Source of the DNA: Deltaproteobacteria bacterium
Lineage (GTDB): Bacteria > Desulfobacterota > Binatia > Binatales > Binataceae
Direction of reading: 5' to 3'
Assembly: GCA_003135135.1 (NCBI GenBank)
Contig: PLDK01000029.1
Coordinates: 84,713-120,903 of the forward strand
DNA: 36,191 bases
Shown: in pieces, positions 23,439 through 32,834 of the stretch
Position numbering within the stretch: position 1 is the first letter of the stretch
How the letters are laid out: each line of letters opens with the position of its first letter
Made by a program: the position numbers and the translations under genes
The notes under the pieces: model-generated
What the model was told of the DNA's origin: nothing
The model's input: only the letters and a program-made list of their open reading frames with translations
Database searches by the model: none

Positions 23439-23460
23439 AGCAGCTCTTTAAGGAGTTTCA

Positions 23461-25119
23461 TCATTCGCGATGTGCGCAGGGTGCACGATGCAGCAGGGGT
23501 TCGAGCGCATCGTCGATTTCCGTGACAAGGCATTCGCGCGGTCGGGTGGTATCGATGCGCAGGCGGTTCTGCGCCGCAATCTCGCCAAGCGGCTCGAACT
23601 CGGCGCGCTGCCGCTGGTACACCTCTGGCGTAGCGTCTGAGACTTCACCGTGTATCGATGCGCGCCGCTGCAGCCGGCGTATCGCTTCGTCTTCACTGAC
23701 GACGCATTCGACGAACAGCAGTGGCACACCGTGGCGCGCCGCTATCGCCAGGGCGAGCTGCCGATCGGCAGACGCCTTGAACGTCGCGTCGAGAATTGCT
23801 CCGCGGCCCTCGCTCAGGAAGCTCTCCGCTTCGCCGAGCATCGCGTCATAGGTGATTCTCGTAAACATTCCGGAATATATGTCGGTTCCGTAATCCGCGC
23901 GGACGTGCTCGCGGGCGGAGACCGCCGCCAGGCGCTTGCGGACGCGGTCCGAGTTGATGATTTCGAAGCCTTTGCGATGCTGAAGCATGCGGGCGACGGT
24001 CGATTTGCCCGTGCCTGAAAGCCCGCACACTACGATCAGAGCCGGCGATGCGCCACGGGCATAGCGCCACGCGAGCTCGAAGTAGCTACGTGCGAGTTGG
24101 CTGGCGCTCTCGTTTTGCGCCGCGCCAACCTCGTGCTCGAGGCTTCTCAGGCTCTCGACCTTGCCGCGTACGCATGCGCGATAGCACTTGTAGAACGGGA
24201 CGAACACCGCAAGCTGTTCGTCGCCGGTGATCTCCGCATAGGCCTCGACCAACTCTTCGGCGAGTCCGGGCGCGCCGAGCCGCTCGAGGTCCATCGCCAG
24301 GAATGCGATCTCCGAAGCGACGTCGCCGTAGCGCAACTGCTCACTGAACTCGACGCAATCGATCACATCGATTTCGCTTTCGTTGCCAGCAAGACAGATG
24401 TGCTCGGCGCGCAAATCGCCGTGGCCTTCGCGCACGCGGCCCTTGCGCGCCCGCTCATTCAATGGCCGCCAATGAGCGGTGATAAAGGCGCGGCAAAAGG
24501 CGTCGATCGCGGTGAATTGGTCTTTGCGAAGCGTGCGACCGATGAAATCCTGGTTCTGCGCGATGTCCCCGATCACGCCGCGCCAGATTGCCGCGGCTGA
24601 ACCGTAGGTCCATCCACGATTCGACGGCGCGCTCGCATGAAACTGCGCCATACGCGCCGCAATAGCGCGAATCGTGCGGCTATCCACCTGGCCCGCGGCC
24701 AGCAGCCGATCGAGCATGCGGTCTTCGGGCAGCCGGCGCATCTTGACCGCGTACTCGACGGCTTCGGGATGCTCGACGCGAACCTCGGGTCCGAGCACGA
24801 AGCAGTCCGCACGCTTAAAAATCGCGAACACGCCGAGGTACACATGCGGCGAAAGACGCGCGTTCAGACGCACCTCCTCGATGCAGTAGTGGAACCGGCG
24901 CGCGAGCCTGGAACAATCCAGGAATGCAAAATGAACCGGCTTCTTGACCTTGAAAACCGTTTCTCCGGCGACAAAGACGTAAGATATGTGCGTCTGCTTG
25001 AGTTCGACGCGAGCGGGCGAGTCCGGGTAGAACTCCGGCCGCATCATTGCCTCGACCAGCGTCGAGACGCCGCCGGCGCGATGTCCGTCAGGCCTCGGCG
25101 TACCGCATGGTTCCATCAT
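23461..25119 (-). CDS. Bifunctional APH-fold phosphotransferase / P-loop kinase
   Basis: A two-domain protein of 552 residues. The N-terminal part is an aminoglycoside-phosphotransferase/kinase-like fold with KVKKPVHFAFLD near 45 and the catalytic-loop block GHGDLRAEH with His233 and Asp235 (HxDxxxxN with N replaced by H) plus IDVIDCVEF. From about residue 360 comes a gluconate-kinase-like P-loop domain: GLSGTGKS at 366-373 and INSDRVRKRLA near 390. The same fusion is Rv2004c of the mycobacterial DosR dormancy regulon; the substrate is unknown there too. ATG 25119 has GGGTGA just upstream; an in-frame ATG at 25335 would overlap the USP-CBS gene. It follows the USP-CBS gene by 41 nt as the second gene of an operon with a sigma-54 promoter, and converges with the ion-channel gene 22 nt away. 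Confidence 0.88.
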   Translation of the reverse strand: MMEPCGTPRPDGHRAGGVSTLVEAMMRPEFYPDSPARVELKQTHISYVFVAGETVFKVKKPVHFAFLDCSRLARRFHYCIEEVRLNARLSPHVYLGVFAIFKRADCFVLGPEVRVEHPEAVEYAVKMRRLPEDRMLDRLLAAGQVDSRTIRAIAARMAQFHASAPSNRGWTYGSAAAIWRGVIGDIAQNQDFIGRTLRKDQFTAIDAFCRAFITAHWRPLNERARKGRVREGHGDLRAEHICLAGNESEIDVIDCVEFSEQLRYGDVASEIAFLAMDLERLGAPGLAEELVEAYAEITGDEQLAVFVPFYKCYRACVRGKVESLRSLEHEVGAAQNESASQLARSYFELAWRYARGASPALIVVCGLSGTGKSTVARMLQHRKGFEIINSDRVRKRLAAVSAREHVRADYGTDIYSGMFTRITYDAMLGEAESFLSEGRGAILDATFKASADRQLALAIAARHGVPLLFVECVVSEDEAIRRLQRRASIHGEVSDATPEVYQRQRAEFEPLGEIAAQNRLRIDTTRPRECLVTEIDDALEPLLHRAPCAHRE

Positions 25120-25160
25120 TTCACCCGGCTCCGCGCATCGCTCCCGGCTGCCCGCCGTGC

Positions 25161-25967
25161 TCAGACTCGCGTGGTCAGCGCCTCGAGCACGTCGCCCGTG
25201 GTTATCACGCCGGCGAGCTTGCCGTTTTCCAGCACTGGCAGCCCTCCGATCTTCCGGTCGCGCAGCAAGCGCGCAGCCTCTCGAATATCGGTCGACGGCG
25301 TTACAGTTATCAGCGTTTCGCTCATCGCCTTGCACGCCTCGGTTTGATCCAAAAAGCCGGTGTGCTGGCGGATGTCGCGGTCGGTCACAATTCCGACCGG
25401 GACGCCGTCATTGAGGATCGGCACGCATCGAAAGCCTCCCGCGTGCATCTTGGTTGCGATGGAGGCGAGCTTCTCGTGCGGAGTCGCGGTGACCGGATTT
25501 TTCGTCATCCAGGTGCCGACCAAGTCGCTTTGCGCCGGCGTGCAGCGCACGGTCACCACCGGGCAGATGGATTCGCGCAAGACGACTTCGGCGATGCTGC
25601 CAAGGAAAAAGCGCTTGAAGCCACGGCGCCCGTGCGTGGCCATTACGATGACGTCGGCGCTGGTTTTCTTTTCGGCGTTTAAGATGGCGCCGGCCGGCTC
25701 GCCGGTATGGGTCAGAACTTCGTACTTGAGCCCGTCCAGGCGCTTGTGTGCGATCTCGAGCAGCTTGGCGCGGGCAGTCTCTTCCTGCCCCTTATAGAGG
25801 TCAACATAGATCGGCATTCCGGTCGGCGCGAGGATCATCGGAACCACGTGCAAGACAAACACAGTGCCGTCGCTCTCGCGGGCGAAATCCGCGGCAGTAT
25901 CGAGCGCCTGCATCGAGTTATCGTCGAAATCCACCGGGCAAAGAATCCTGCGGAATGGGTATGCCAT
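25161..25967 (-). CDS. Universal stress protein fused to a CBS-domain pair
   Basis: A 268-residue fusion. Residues 1-145 are a universal stress protein (YPFRRILCPVDFDDNSMQAL at the start) with the ATP-binding loop ATHGRRGFKRFFLGS (G-x9-G-S pattern; the first Gly of the family motif is Ala). Residues 150-268 form a Bateman module of two CBS domains (VGTWMTKNPVTATPHEKL and IREAARLLRDRKIGGLPVL), which bind adenine nucleotides. It probably senses ATP/AMP energy charge. The CBS pair is clearly paralogous to the free CBS protein at 26787-27179. ATG 25967 was chosen because AAGGAGC lies 8 nt upstream; an in-frame ATG at 26072 would start upstream of the promoter. The promoter match at 26016-26031 is the best -24 box in the window. 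Confidence 0.92.
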   Translation of the reverse strand: MAYPFRRILCPVDFDDNSMQALDTAADFARESDGTVFVLHVVPMILAPTGMPIYVDLYKGQEETARAKLLEIAHKRLDGLKYEVLTHTGEPAGAILNAEKKTSADVIVMATHGRRGFKRFFLGSIAEVVLRESICPVVTVRCTPAQSDLVGTWMTKNPVTATPHEKLASIATKMHAGGFRCVPILNDGVPVGIVTDRDIRQHTGFLDQTEACKAMSETLITVTPSTDIREAARLLRDRKIGGLPVLENGKLAGVITTGDVLEALTTRV

Positions 25968-26015
25968 AAGAATCTGCTCCTTCGAGGCCAGGCGCGGCGC
26001 GGTACTCAATGCACT

Positions 26016-26031
26016 AGCGAATGCCGTGCCA
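26016..26031 (-). promoter_or_regulatory. Sigma-54 promoter of the USP-CBS / APH-kinase operon
   Basis: Read on the minus strand: TGGCACGGCATTCGCT. The -24 block TGGCACG is perfect, spacing GG-N10-GC is exact, and the -12 block has one mismatch (TCGCT for TTGCT). Predicted transcript start near 26005, leader about 38 nt, with the Shine-Dalgarno AAGGAGC inside it. Confidence 0.7.
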
Positions 26032-26234
26032 TCCCCGGTTTTGGGTTTCCGTGGCTCGCAATGACGATTCAATCACCCCCCGCGTTGACCTGCATCCGAT
26101 CGCAACACCCAGATATTTTCATGCTAAAGCATTCTTCAGCGAGCTTATGGCCGTCAAGAGATGCTCTCGTCACTCTGTAACCTTTATCGGTTCCGAGCGT
26201 CTTGCTCTTGATGACGGTATCTTACGGTTAATTT

Positions 26235-26531
26235 ATGAAACTTATCGCTTCAATATCGTTTGCTGCGGCCCTGTTAATGCTGGCGCCCGCCCTGTCGGCG
26301 CAGGCTCAGCCGAATTCAGTAGTAGTGCCGTCCGCTAACGGCGGAACCCAGAGCGCTCCGTCCGGTGGCGAGACGAATAAACCGGCAGTGGCCAAGACCG
26401 GGAAGCCGGCGGCTCACAAGGCCGCTCACCCCAAGAAGAAAAAGACCTCTTTCATGCATAAAATGCGTGACAAGGCAGAGCAGCAAGTTCAAAAGCTGTT
26501 TGGCTCGAAACAGCAACCAAAACAGCAATAG
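26235..26531 (+). CDS. Small secreted basic protein
   Basis: A 98-residue protein of unknown function. A signal peptide (MKLIASISFAAALLMLAPALSAQA, cleavage after AQA near residue 24) is followed by a Ser/Gly/Asn-rich linker, a Lys/Ala/His-rich segment (KPAAHKAAHPKKKKTS) and an amphipathic C-terminal helix (FMHKMRDKAEQQVQKLFG). Such small basic exported proteins can bind the envelope, nucleic acid or polyanions; none of this is shown. No Shine-Dalgarno is visible before the ATG. It lies in AT-richer DNA between two divergent sigma-54 units and has no sigma-54 match of its own. The 267-nt region 25968-26234 holds the USP-CBS promoter and otherwise nothing clear. Confidence 0.6.
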   Translation: MKLIASISFAAALLMLAPALSAQAQPNSVVVPSANGGTQSAPSGGETNKPAVAKTGKPAAHKAAHPKKKKTSFMHKMRDKAEQQVQKLFGSKQQPKQQ

Positions 26532-26738
26532 CGCCTGATCGTCCCTCGAGAGCCGCGCTGCTCTCGCAGACACTCAGCCTGCGGAAGCGCGGCATCGATC
26601 ATGAAGATGTATCGCTTCGCGTCATTGCGCAAATGTCGATGCGGCTGACGGGCAGGATGAGACAGGAGTGGCTCACCCTCGAGCTCACAAAAGGCCGCAC
26701 CTTCATTGCGGCCCACACCATCGACGCCTAGCCGCCGA

Positions 26739-26754
26739 TGGCAAGCGAATTGCA
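26739..26754 (+). promoter_or_regulatory. Sigma-54 promoter of the CBS / BCAM0308 operon
   Basis: TGGCAAGCGAATTGCA matches TGGCACG-N4-TTGCA with one mismatch and exact GG-N10-GC spacing. Predicted transcript start near 26765, 22 nt before the ATG at 26787, with GGAGG at 26776-26780 in the leader. The rest of 26532-26738 has no gene I can support. Confidence 0.72.
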
Positions 26755-26786
26755 CGCTCACCAACTGACTACCCCGGAGGACAACG

Positions 26787-27179
26787 ATGCAGATTGTCAA
26801 CCTGATGACCCCGGACCCCATCGTAATCAACCCTGATGACACACTGGCGAACGCCAAGGCCGTCATGGACGACGGCCGGTTCAGGCGATTGCCGGTGGTG
26901 GAGGGCGGGCAGCTCGTCGGGATCCTCACCGAGCGCGATATACGCGAGCACGTGGGCTACCTGGGATCGACGCGTGTGAATGCGGCGATGCGCACCGAGC
27001 TCATCACCGTCGCGCCGCATAACACGGTGGAAGACGCGGCCCGGCTGATGCTGAAGCACAAGATCGGTGGACTGCCGATTGTCGCCGACGGCAAGCTGGT
27101 CGGCATCGTCACCACGAGCGATTTGCTGAGGGCGTTCTTGCTGGTCGTTGCCGGAACCAGCAAGATCATGAACGGCTAA
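26787..27179 (+). CDS. CBS-domain pair protein
   Basis: A 130-residue stand-alone Bateman module. CBS1 begins NLMTPDPIVINPDDTL and ends GILTERDIREHVG; CBS2 begins AAMRTELITVAPHNTV and ends GIVTTSDLLRAF. It is of the Hrp1 type (Rv2626c, a DosR-regulon protein) and may bind AMP/ATP or act as a small energy sensor. It is clearly related to the CBS half of the USP-CBS protein (shared DIRxHxGxL, ELITV/TLITV, KIGGLP and TTxDxLxA blocks), so one arose from the other by duplication. Strong Shine-Dalgarno GGAGG 6 nt upstream; sigma-54 promoter match at 26739. The BCAM0308-family gene follows 38 nt later. Confidence 0.92.
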   Translation: MQIVNLMTPDPIVINPDDTLANAKAVMDDGRFRRLPVVEGGQLVGILTERDIREHVGYLGSTRVNAAMRTELITVAPHNTVEDAARLMLKHKIGGLPIVADGKLVGIVTTSDLLRAFLLVVAGTSKIMNG

Positions 27180-27217
27180 GGGCACGCAAGGAGCAGCGAA
27201 TCGCGAAGAGGCATCGA

Positions 27218-27766
27218 ATGAAGCAGACCACTGGTAACCCACCCCGCAAGGGACTCACCCGCAGCCTCGACCGCCGCGGCACGCGCTCCGACATGAGCCC
27301 GCCCGTCGCACAGAAGCAGCGCGCACCCGAAGATCCCTCCGTTTGCGACGTCTGTGGGAGCATTTATACGGCCAAAACCTGGCGGCGCAATCGGGCGCTC
27401 CCCGCCAAACTGATCAACGCGGCGGCATGGACCATCTGCCCGGCGTGCAAGCAAGCGAAAAGTGGCGAATACTTCGGGCGCGTGCTGGTGCGCGGCTCGA
27501 ACGCAAGCTCAAACCTGGAGGCGATCCGCGCGCGGATCGCCAACGTCGAACGGCGCGCCGAATTCACTCAACCCGAGCGGCGAATTGTCTCCAGCAAATG
27601 GGACGGCGTGACGCTCGAGGTGCTGACCACGTCGCAAAAGCTGGCGCATCGTATCGCCCGCGAACTGCAGAAAGCTTTCGGCGGACGCGCGCGTTACACC
27701 TGGTCTGACCAGGACGGCGCCCTCACGGCCGTCTGGGAGGCGCAAACGCGTGCGCCGCGCGCCTGA
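27218..27766 (+). CDS. BCAM0308-family zinc-ribbon protein
   Basis: A 182-residue protein of the BCAM0308 family, named after a gene in the low-oxygen-activated (lxa) locus of Burkholderia cenocepacia. It has a zinc ribbon like that of NMD3: CDVC at Cys43/Cys46 followed by GSIYTAKTWRRNRAL, and CPAC at Cys74/Cys77. After EYFGRVLVRG comes the conserved second domain with RIVSSKWDGVTLEVLTTSQKLAHRIARELQKAFGG and a final TAVW strand. The function is unknown; the NMD3-like finger suggests ribosome or RNA contact. It is the second gene of the CBS operon. Its stop TGA abuts the stop of the convergent sigma-54 activator gene (junction TGATCA), leaving no room for a terminator. Confidence 0.82.
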   Translation: MKQTTGNPPRKGLTRSLDRRGTRSDMSPPVAQKQRAPEDPSVCDVCGSIYTAKTWRRNRALPAKLINAAAWTICPACKQAKSGEYFGRVLVRGSNASSNLEAIRARIANVERRAEFTQPERRIVSSKWDGVTLEVLTTSQKLAHRIARELQKAFGGRARYTWSDQDGALTAVWEAQTRAPRA

Positions 27767-29269
<1,503 letters not shown>

Positions 29270-29348
29270 TCGTTAGCTTTCCGGGTAAACTGGCTCGAAA
29301 GGCGTCAATCCGATTAAAAACTGCGCTCAGCGGGGACAATTCTTTCTT

Positions 29349-29358
29349 AACATATGTT
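29349..29358. promoter_or_regulatory. Palindrome AACATATGTT in the activator/receiver-like intergenic region
   Basis: A perfect 10-bp palindrome 80 nt upstream of the activator gene start and 56 nt upstream of the -24 box at 29414. Its position fits an upstream activator or autoregulatory site. It is short, and I did not find it repeated in front of the other sigma-54 promoters. Confidence 0.25.
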
Positions 29359-29413
29359 GCCTCAAAAACCAAAATCGTCGGATTTCAGCGGCGTTTTGCC
29401 CGAGCAGTCGCGT

Positions 29414-29429
29414 TGGCATGTTTCAAGCA
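29414..29429 (+). promoter_or_regulatory. Possible sigma-54 promoter for the receiver-like gene
   Basis: TGGCATGTTTCAAGCA has exact GG-N10-GC spacing and a -24 block with one mismatch, but AAGCA instead of TTGCA at -12. Predicted start near 29440, 26 nt before ATG 29466. It overlaps the alternative ATG at 29418, which would then be untranscribed. Confidence 0.4.
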
Positions 29430-29465
29430 AGAGCAGAGATACCAGATTGCCAGCGTGACAAATCA

Positions 29466-29957
29466 ATGCTCCAGCAGCACAAACGACTGAAGCTCGCATC
29501 AAGCTCCTCGCAGGGCAAAGTAAGCCGCAAGTCTGGGCCTCGGCTTGCGCTTGCCTCACAGGCGGACCCGGCAGGAACCACGGGCGAAAAGCGCGGTGCG
29601 ATAGCGGTTTTCACGCGCGACGAATCGGTCGTGAAGATAATCGCCGAGGGCGTGAGCGATGCCTGGGTCATCGAGAAATTTGCCGATCCGCATGACGGGC
29701 ACGCGTTTCTGCTGAAGCCGGACGTCAAGATGGTTGTAATCGACGACGAAGCTCTCGAGGAATCGACCCGCGCCTGGCTGCTTGACCAAGTGCGCAAACA
29801 CGCCCTCCATGCACTCGTTGCCTACATCGCCGCGATTCACAGTCCCGAGACCGAACGGCAAGCGCGTGCATATAGCGTCCAGTACTACACCTCGAAACCG
29901 ATGGATCGAGAACGCACGCTCAGGGTTTTGCATTCGTTCGAGCACGCGGTTCATTAG
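29466..29957 (+). CDS. Degenerate response-regulator receiver-like protein
   Basis: A 163-residue protein whose C-terminal 110 residues resemble a CheY-like receiver: IAVFTRDESVVKIIAEGV as first strand/helix, VVIDDEALEEST with a candidate phospho-acceptor Asp, VAYIAAIHSP where the conserved Thr/Ser is displaced, and YYTSKPMD with the conserved Lys-Pro. The N-terminal 50 residues are basic and disordered. There is no output domain. Divergent transcription from the sigma-54 activator suggests it modulates that protein, for example as an anti-activator or signal carrier; this is inference. ATG 29466 was chosen to fit the possible promoter at 29414; ATG 29418 is the alternative. Neither has a good Shine-Dalgarno. 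Confidence 0.6.
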   Translation: MLQQHKRLKLASSSSQGKVSRKSGPRLALASQADPAGTTGEKRGAIAVFTRDESVVKIIAEGVSDAWVIEKFADPHDGHAFLLKPDVKMVVIDDEALEESTRAWLLDQVRKHALHALVAYIAAIHSPETERQARAYSVQYYTSKPMDRERTLRVLHSFEHAVH

Positions 29958-30025
29958 GCCGCCAAATAAGCGCCGGCTTGGCGCTGCGCGCGAAGCCGCT
30001 AATGGATAAGCATTCGCGGGTCGCG

Positions 30026-30490
30026 TCACTTCTGCTGGATGCTCTCGACGAATCGCGCCATCGCTTCGATTCTTCTCTTCACCTCGGCATCGCTTTCGGG
30101 CGTGAACTCCTGGCCCGGTTTCTGAAGGGTTGTCCCCAAAAAAGGCATCTGGAGCCGCGCGTGCGACGGTATATTCTTGCGGCCGTCGATTGAGTCCACG
30201 ACCTCATCGAAGGGAAATTTCCCGCCATTTTTCCTTGCCATCTGAGTGAGGTCGTTCGGCGGCGGGTTCATCGGAATGGTCAAGCGGGAGGGGCCGTCGC
30301 CCTTACCGGTAAGCCCATGGCACTCGGCGCAGTAATTTTGGTAATCCCGTATTCCGGACTGCGCTGCGGCGGTCCGGGCGGTAGTCGCAAGCACCAGCGT
30401 CAGCAACAGGAACCCGGTCGACCCTTGCGCCAATGCCGTGATTAGTCTGCCTGGGAGCGCAATCGCGACGCGATTATATCGGCCTGTCAT
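30026..30490 (-). CDS. Monoheme c-type cytochrome
   Basis: A periplasmic cytochrome c of 154 residues with a long signal peptide (hydrophobic GFLLLTLVLATTA, cleavage near TAAA-QS at about residue 43). The heme motif is YCAECHGLTGKGDGPS near 54 and the sixth-ligand Met is in RLQMPFLG near 112. It resembles the last cytochrome of the bc operon (21863-22288) in layout and motifs. The two may be alternative carriers. AAAGGATC acts as Shine-Dalgarno about 11 nt before the ATG. It is the only gene of its unit; a TATAAT box lies upstream rather than a -24/-12 promoter, so it may be expressed by the housekeeping factor. Confidence 0.88.
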   Translation of the reverse strand: MTGRYNRVAIALPGRLITALAQGSTGFLLLTLVLATTARTAAAQSGIRDYQNYCAECHGLTGKGDGPSRLTIPMNPPPNDLTQMARKNGGKFPFDEVVDSIDGRKNIPSHARLQMPFLGTTLQKPGQEFTPESDAEVKRRIEAMARFVESIQQK

Positions 30491-30526
30491 GGTGCGTGAT
30501 CCTTTCTGTCGTCATTTGAAATCGCC

Positions 30527-30532
30527 ATTATA
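30527..30532 (-). promoter_or_regulatory. Consensus TATAAT -10 box before the cytochrome c gene
   Basis: Minus strand TATAAT, 37 nt upstream of the start codon at 30490. The -35 position 17 nt further has no good TTGACA match. Transcription would begin about 30 nt before the ATG. Confidence 0.4.
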
Positions 30533-30711
30533 TGTAGCTCATTAGGCGCGCTTTGCGTTTATTCAGCAACCGTACGGGGGCACGGAAGAGGCGCCCACGA
30601 ATCATGGCGCCAACGGCACCACCGGGTGACGCGATCGGCGGCATGATTCTTCGATCTATGCTTGCCCGCCGGCGCCAAGAGCCCGAAACATCTTGTTTAT
30701 GAGAGGAAGGA

Positions 30712-30746
30712 TGGTGGAGCAAGCTGGACTCGAACTCTAGACCCCT
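30712..30746 (-). repeat. Degenerate tRNA 3'-end remnant
   Basis: Read on the minus strand this ends in GCTCCACCA and contains the T-loop GTTCGAGTCC, both universal tRNA 3'-end features, but the T-stem does not pair and no 5' half of a tRNA follows. It aligns with the 3' end of the intact tRNA-Ala at 32899 at about 27 of 35 positions. It lies in the 479-nt non-coding region 30491-30969, where I see nothing else but the -10 box. It may be an old attachment-site duplication or tRNA pseudogene. Confidence 0.45.
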
Positions 30747-30969
30747 CAATCGGTTTTGCTCGGGGAATTGCCCGCGAATTTAGCTAGGTATTCTGGCCGA
30801 GAAAAAGCAGCAGTGCTGGAGAGAATCTTCTCGCCTAGAATTCGCCCCGCATTTTCACCCTACGGCCGGACGGCTGATTCGGCTTAGCGATCTGTCGCCC
30901 ATACTCGTCGAGGCGATTGTCGAAGGCCGACCGCCGCGGTTCAGATCCTCTTTTTGGTAGCGACAAGCG

Positions 30970-31719
30970 TCAGGATCGCAGGCTAGCCTGAATTTTTGCC
31001 GAGTCGATGATGAAACGGCGGTGTTCGCGCGTCACGATGCCCTCAGCAACGAGACTCTTGAGGCACTCGCTCACTTTCGGCCGCGAGCACTCCACTAGGT
31101 CCGCTATGTCCTGACCGCTTAGACCCAGATCGATGATCATCGCGTGGTCGTCTCGCTGACCGAACTTGCGGCCGAGGTCGAGCAAGGCGAGCATGATTTT
31201 CTCTCGAACGGTTTGACTGAGAAAGTTTGAATGGCGCTCCAGAAGCATCCACCATCGGCCGACCGTCAAATTGAGCGCCTCGTTGAACTCGCGGAATGGA
31301 ATGCCAACGATGCCCTCCACGAGCGCGGTTGGGCTTATTAACCCGATTTGACAATCCGTGAACGTCTCGCAGGTGAGTTTATGATGAATATCGGGCAATA
31401 ATGACGGAATCTCGATCACGTCGCCGGGTCCCAGCACCTCGAGCAGATTGCGTTCCCCTTTTCGATTGAGGCAGATAAGCCGGGCGATTCCCGAGAGCAC
31501 GATGTATACGGCTTCATCTGATTCCCCCTCCTTATAGACGATCGAGTGCCTGGAAAACTGCCGAATCCTCATCCTGGCACGCAAGGCTTCCAATTTGCGT
31601 AAGGAAAGACCCGCTAGCCCTTTCAATTTCCCTAAATCTTGAGCGCTGACTGCGCGAGGTTGAGGAGGCCTGGCCCCCCTTTGCCTGATGTATCTGCCGC
31701 GTGACGAGCGTGGTGCCAT
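30970..31719 (-). CDS. Crp/Fnr-family transcriptional regulator (copy 1)
   Basis: A 249-residue regulator. A cyclic-nucleotide-binding-type beta-roll (about 45-150) includes HSIVYKEGESDEAVYIVLSG and LEVLGPGDVIEIPSLL; a dimerisation helix (LNLTVGRWWMLLERHSNFLSQTVREKI) and a winged helix (LSGQDIADLVECSRPKVSECLKSLVAEGIV) follow. The FNR N-terminal cysteine cluster is absent, and the cAMP-binding Arg-Thr/Ser pair is not evident, so the ligand is unknown. ATG 31719 was chosen because homology starts soon after it. The open frame runs 100 residues further upstream but overlaps the divergent regulator. No Shine-Dalgarno is visible. It is the divergent paralogue of the next gene. Confidence 0.82.
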   Translation of the reverse strand: MAPRSSRGRYIRQRGARPPQPRAVSAQDLGKLKGLAGLSLRKLEALRARMRIRQFSRHSIVYKEGESDEAVYIVLSGIARLICLNRKGERNLLEVLGPGDVIEIPSLLPDIHHKLTCETFTDCQIGLISPTALVEGIVGIPFREFNEALNLTVGRWWMLLERHSNFLSQTVREKIMLALLDLGRKFGQRDDHAMIIDLGLSGQDIADLVECSRPKVSECLKSLVAEGIVTREHRRFIIDSAKIQASLRS

Positions 31720-31834
31720 GGGTGGGAAAATTGAAGCGATCTCGGTGTCCTTTAAGTCTAACTTGCGCCCGTCGAATCGCAGCCGTCGAGCGCAGTCGCT
31801 GGATGTAACGACAATCGGTGCGAGAAAACAACGG

Positions 31835-32710
31835 ATGATTTGTCCCTTTTGTAACAGAATCGGCCTTGAACGTAACTTTATTTGGCCTAGAACATGCTCC
31901 AGATGCAGGCTTATCCGTTGTAAGCGCCAACGGTGTATATGCCCGATCCTGGGCGGTGCGAATTTGAATGAGAAAAGAGCTTCCCGCGAAACAGACCTCG
32001 ACAGACTAAGCCGACTCAAGCTTTTGTCGTGGCTTTCTCCGTCTGAGCTTAAACTTCTGGCAAGTGCGCTCTCGCTTTCCGACTACAAACGACACGCATT
32101 AATTCTGCGCGACGTTGCGCAGGCCCAAAGTGCTCACATTCTGTTGGCAGGAATTGCGCGCATCACCTGCCGCAACGCGCGCAACGAGCGTATCACGGTG
32201 GCGATGCTGGCGCCGGGACCGATTCCGGAATTCCCAGCGCTGCCGCTCAGTCAGTCTGGTTTTCAATGCGAGGCTTACAACGATTGCCGCGTTGGAACTG
32301 TGAGCTGGGCTGACTTCGGCGGCATTACCCCAAATGCTCCCGAGTCCGCCTTCAAGCAATTTCACAGCAACGATTTGAAGCAGTGGTACCGCCTCCTGCT
32401 GCGCAGCTCGAGTTTTCTGAACCTTGGCCTGCACGAACGAATAGCCATCGCGCTGCTGGAGCTGTGCTCGGACTTTGGAGTCGAGGAATCGCGCGGCACG
32501 CTGCTGCGCGTATCTTTCAGCCATAAGGACATCGCCAACCTGGTCGGCGCCTCGCGGCCCAGAGTGACCGAGCATCTGGCGCGATTGGAGCGTGAAAAGT
32601 TCGTCATCCGCCAGGGACGACAGATGGTCGTGCAGGTCGCCAAGCTTCTCGATTCCATGAATGCTCAGGCCGGCCCGCATGTTTTGCGGATCGATCCGCG
32701 ACGTGAATAA
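31835..32710 (+). CDS. Crp/Fnr-family transcriptional regulator (copy 2)
   Basis: A regulator of about 291 residues if ATG 31835 is the start, or 248 from TTG 31964. The homologous part begins at SRLKLLSWLSPSELKLLASAL. The beta-roll has HALILRDVAQAQSAHILLAGIARITC and MLAPGPIPEFPAL, the dimer helix WYRLLLRSSSFLNLGLHERIAIALLEL, and the winged helix FSHKDIANLVGASRPRVTEHLARLEREKFV. With the longer start, a cysteine-rich N-terminus (CPFC, CSRC, CKRQRCIC) could bind metal; it may instead be untranslated leader. It is head-to-head with copy 1, and the two share layout and several blocks, so they arose by duplication and may cross-regulate through the common region. No FNR or CRP half-sites were recognisable there. 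Confidence 0.75.
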   Translation: MICPFCNRIGLERNFIWPRTCSRCRLIRCKRQRCICPILGGANLNEKRASRETDLDRLSRLKLLSWLSPSELKLLASALSLSDYKRHALILRDVAQAQSAHILLAGIARITCRNARNERITVAMLAPGPIPEFPALPLSQSGFQCEAYNDCRVGTVSWADFGGITPNAPESAFKQFHSNDLKQWYRLLLRSSSFLNLGLHERIAIALLELCSDFGVEESRGTLLRVSFSHKDIANLVGASRPRVTEHLARLEREKFVIRQGRQMVVQVAKLLDSMNAQAGPHVLRIDPRRE

Positions 32711-32834
32711 GGCGAGCGGTTCGGCGCGAGGTCAGTCTGAGGATGGACCTGGCAAAATCGCGCTCGGATAGGTTTTGCCAGATTCTGCGGATTCGGGCCG
32801 CCGAAAGCATTCTCCGGGTCCGCGCGCGATCGCA

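Noticed and set aside
26035-26070. Stretch resembling common dispersed repeats that contain the words GGCTCGCAATGACG.
   Set aside because: Only one copy is seen in the window, so no repeat can be claimed; it directly adjoins the USP-CBS promoter.
30712-31060. A tmRNA ending at 30712, suggested by the GCTCCACCA end.
   Set aside because: No tmRNA 5' end or tag-peptide frame is visible, and the T-stem does not pair.
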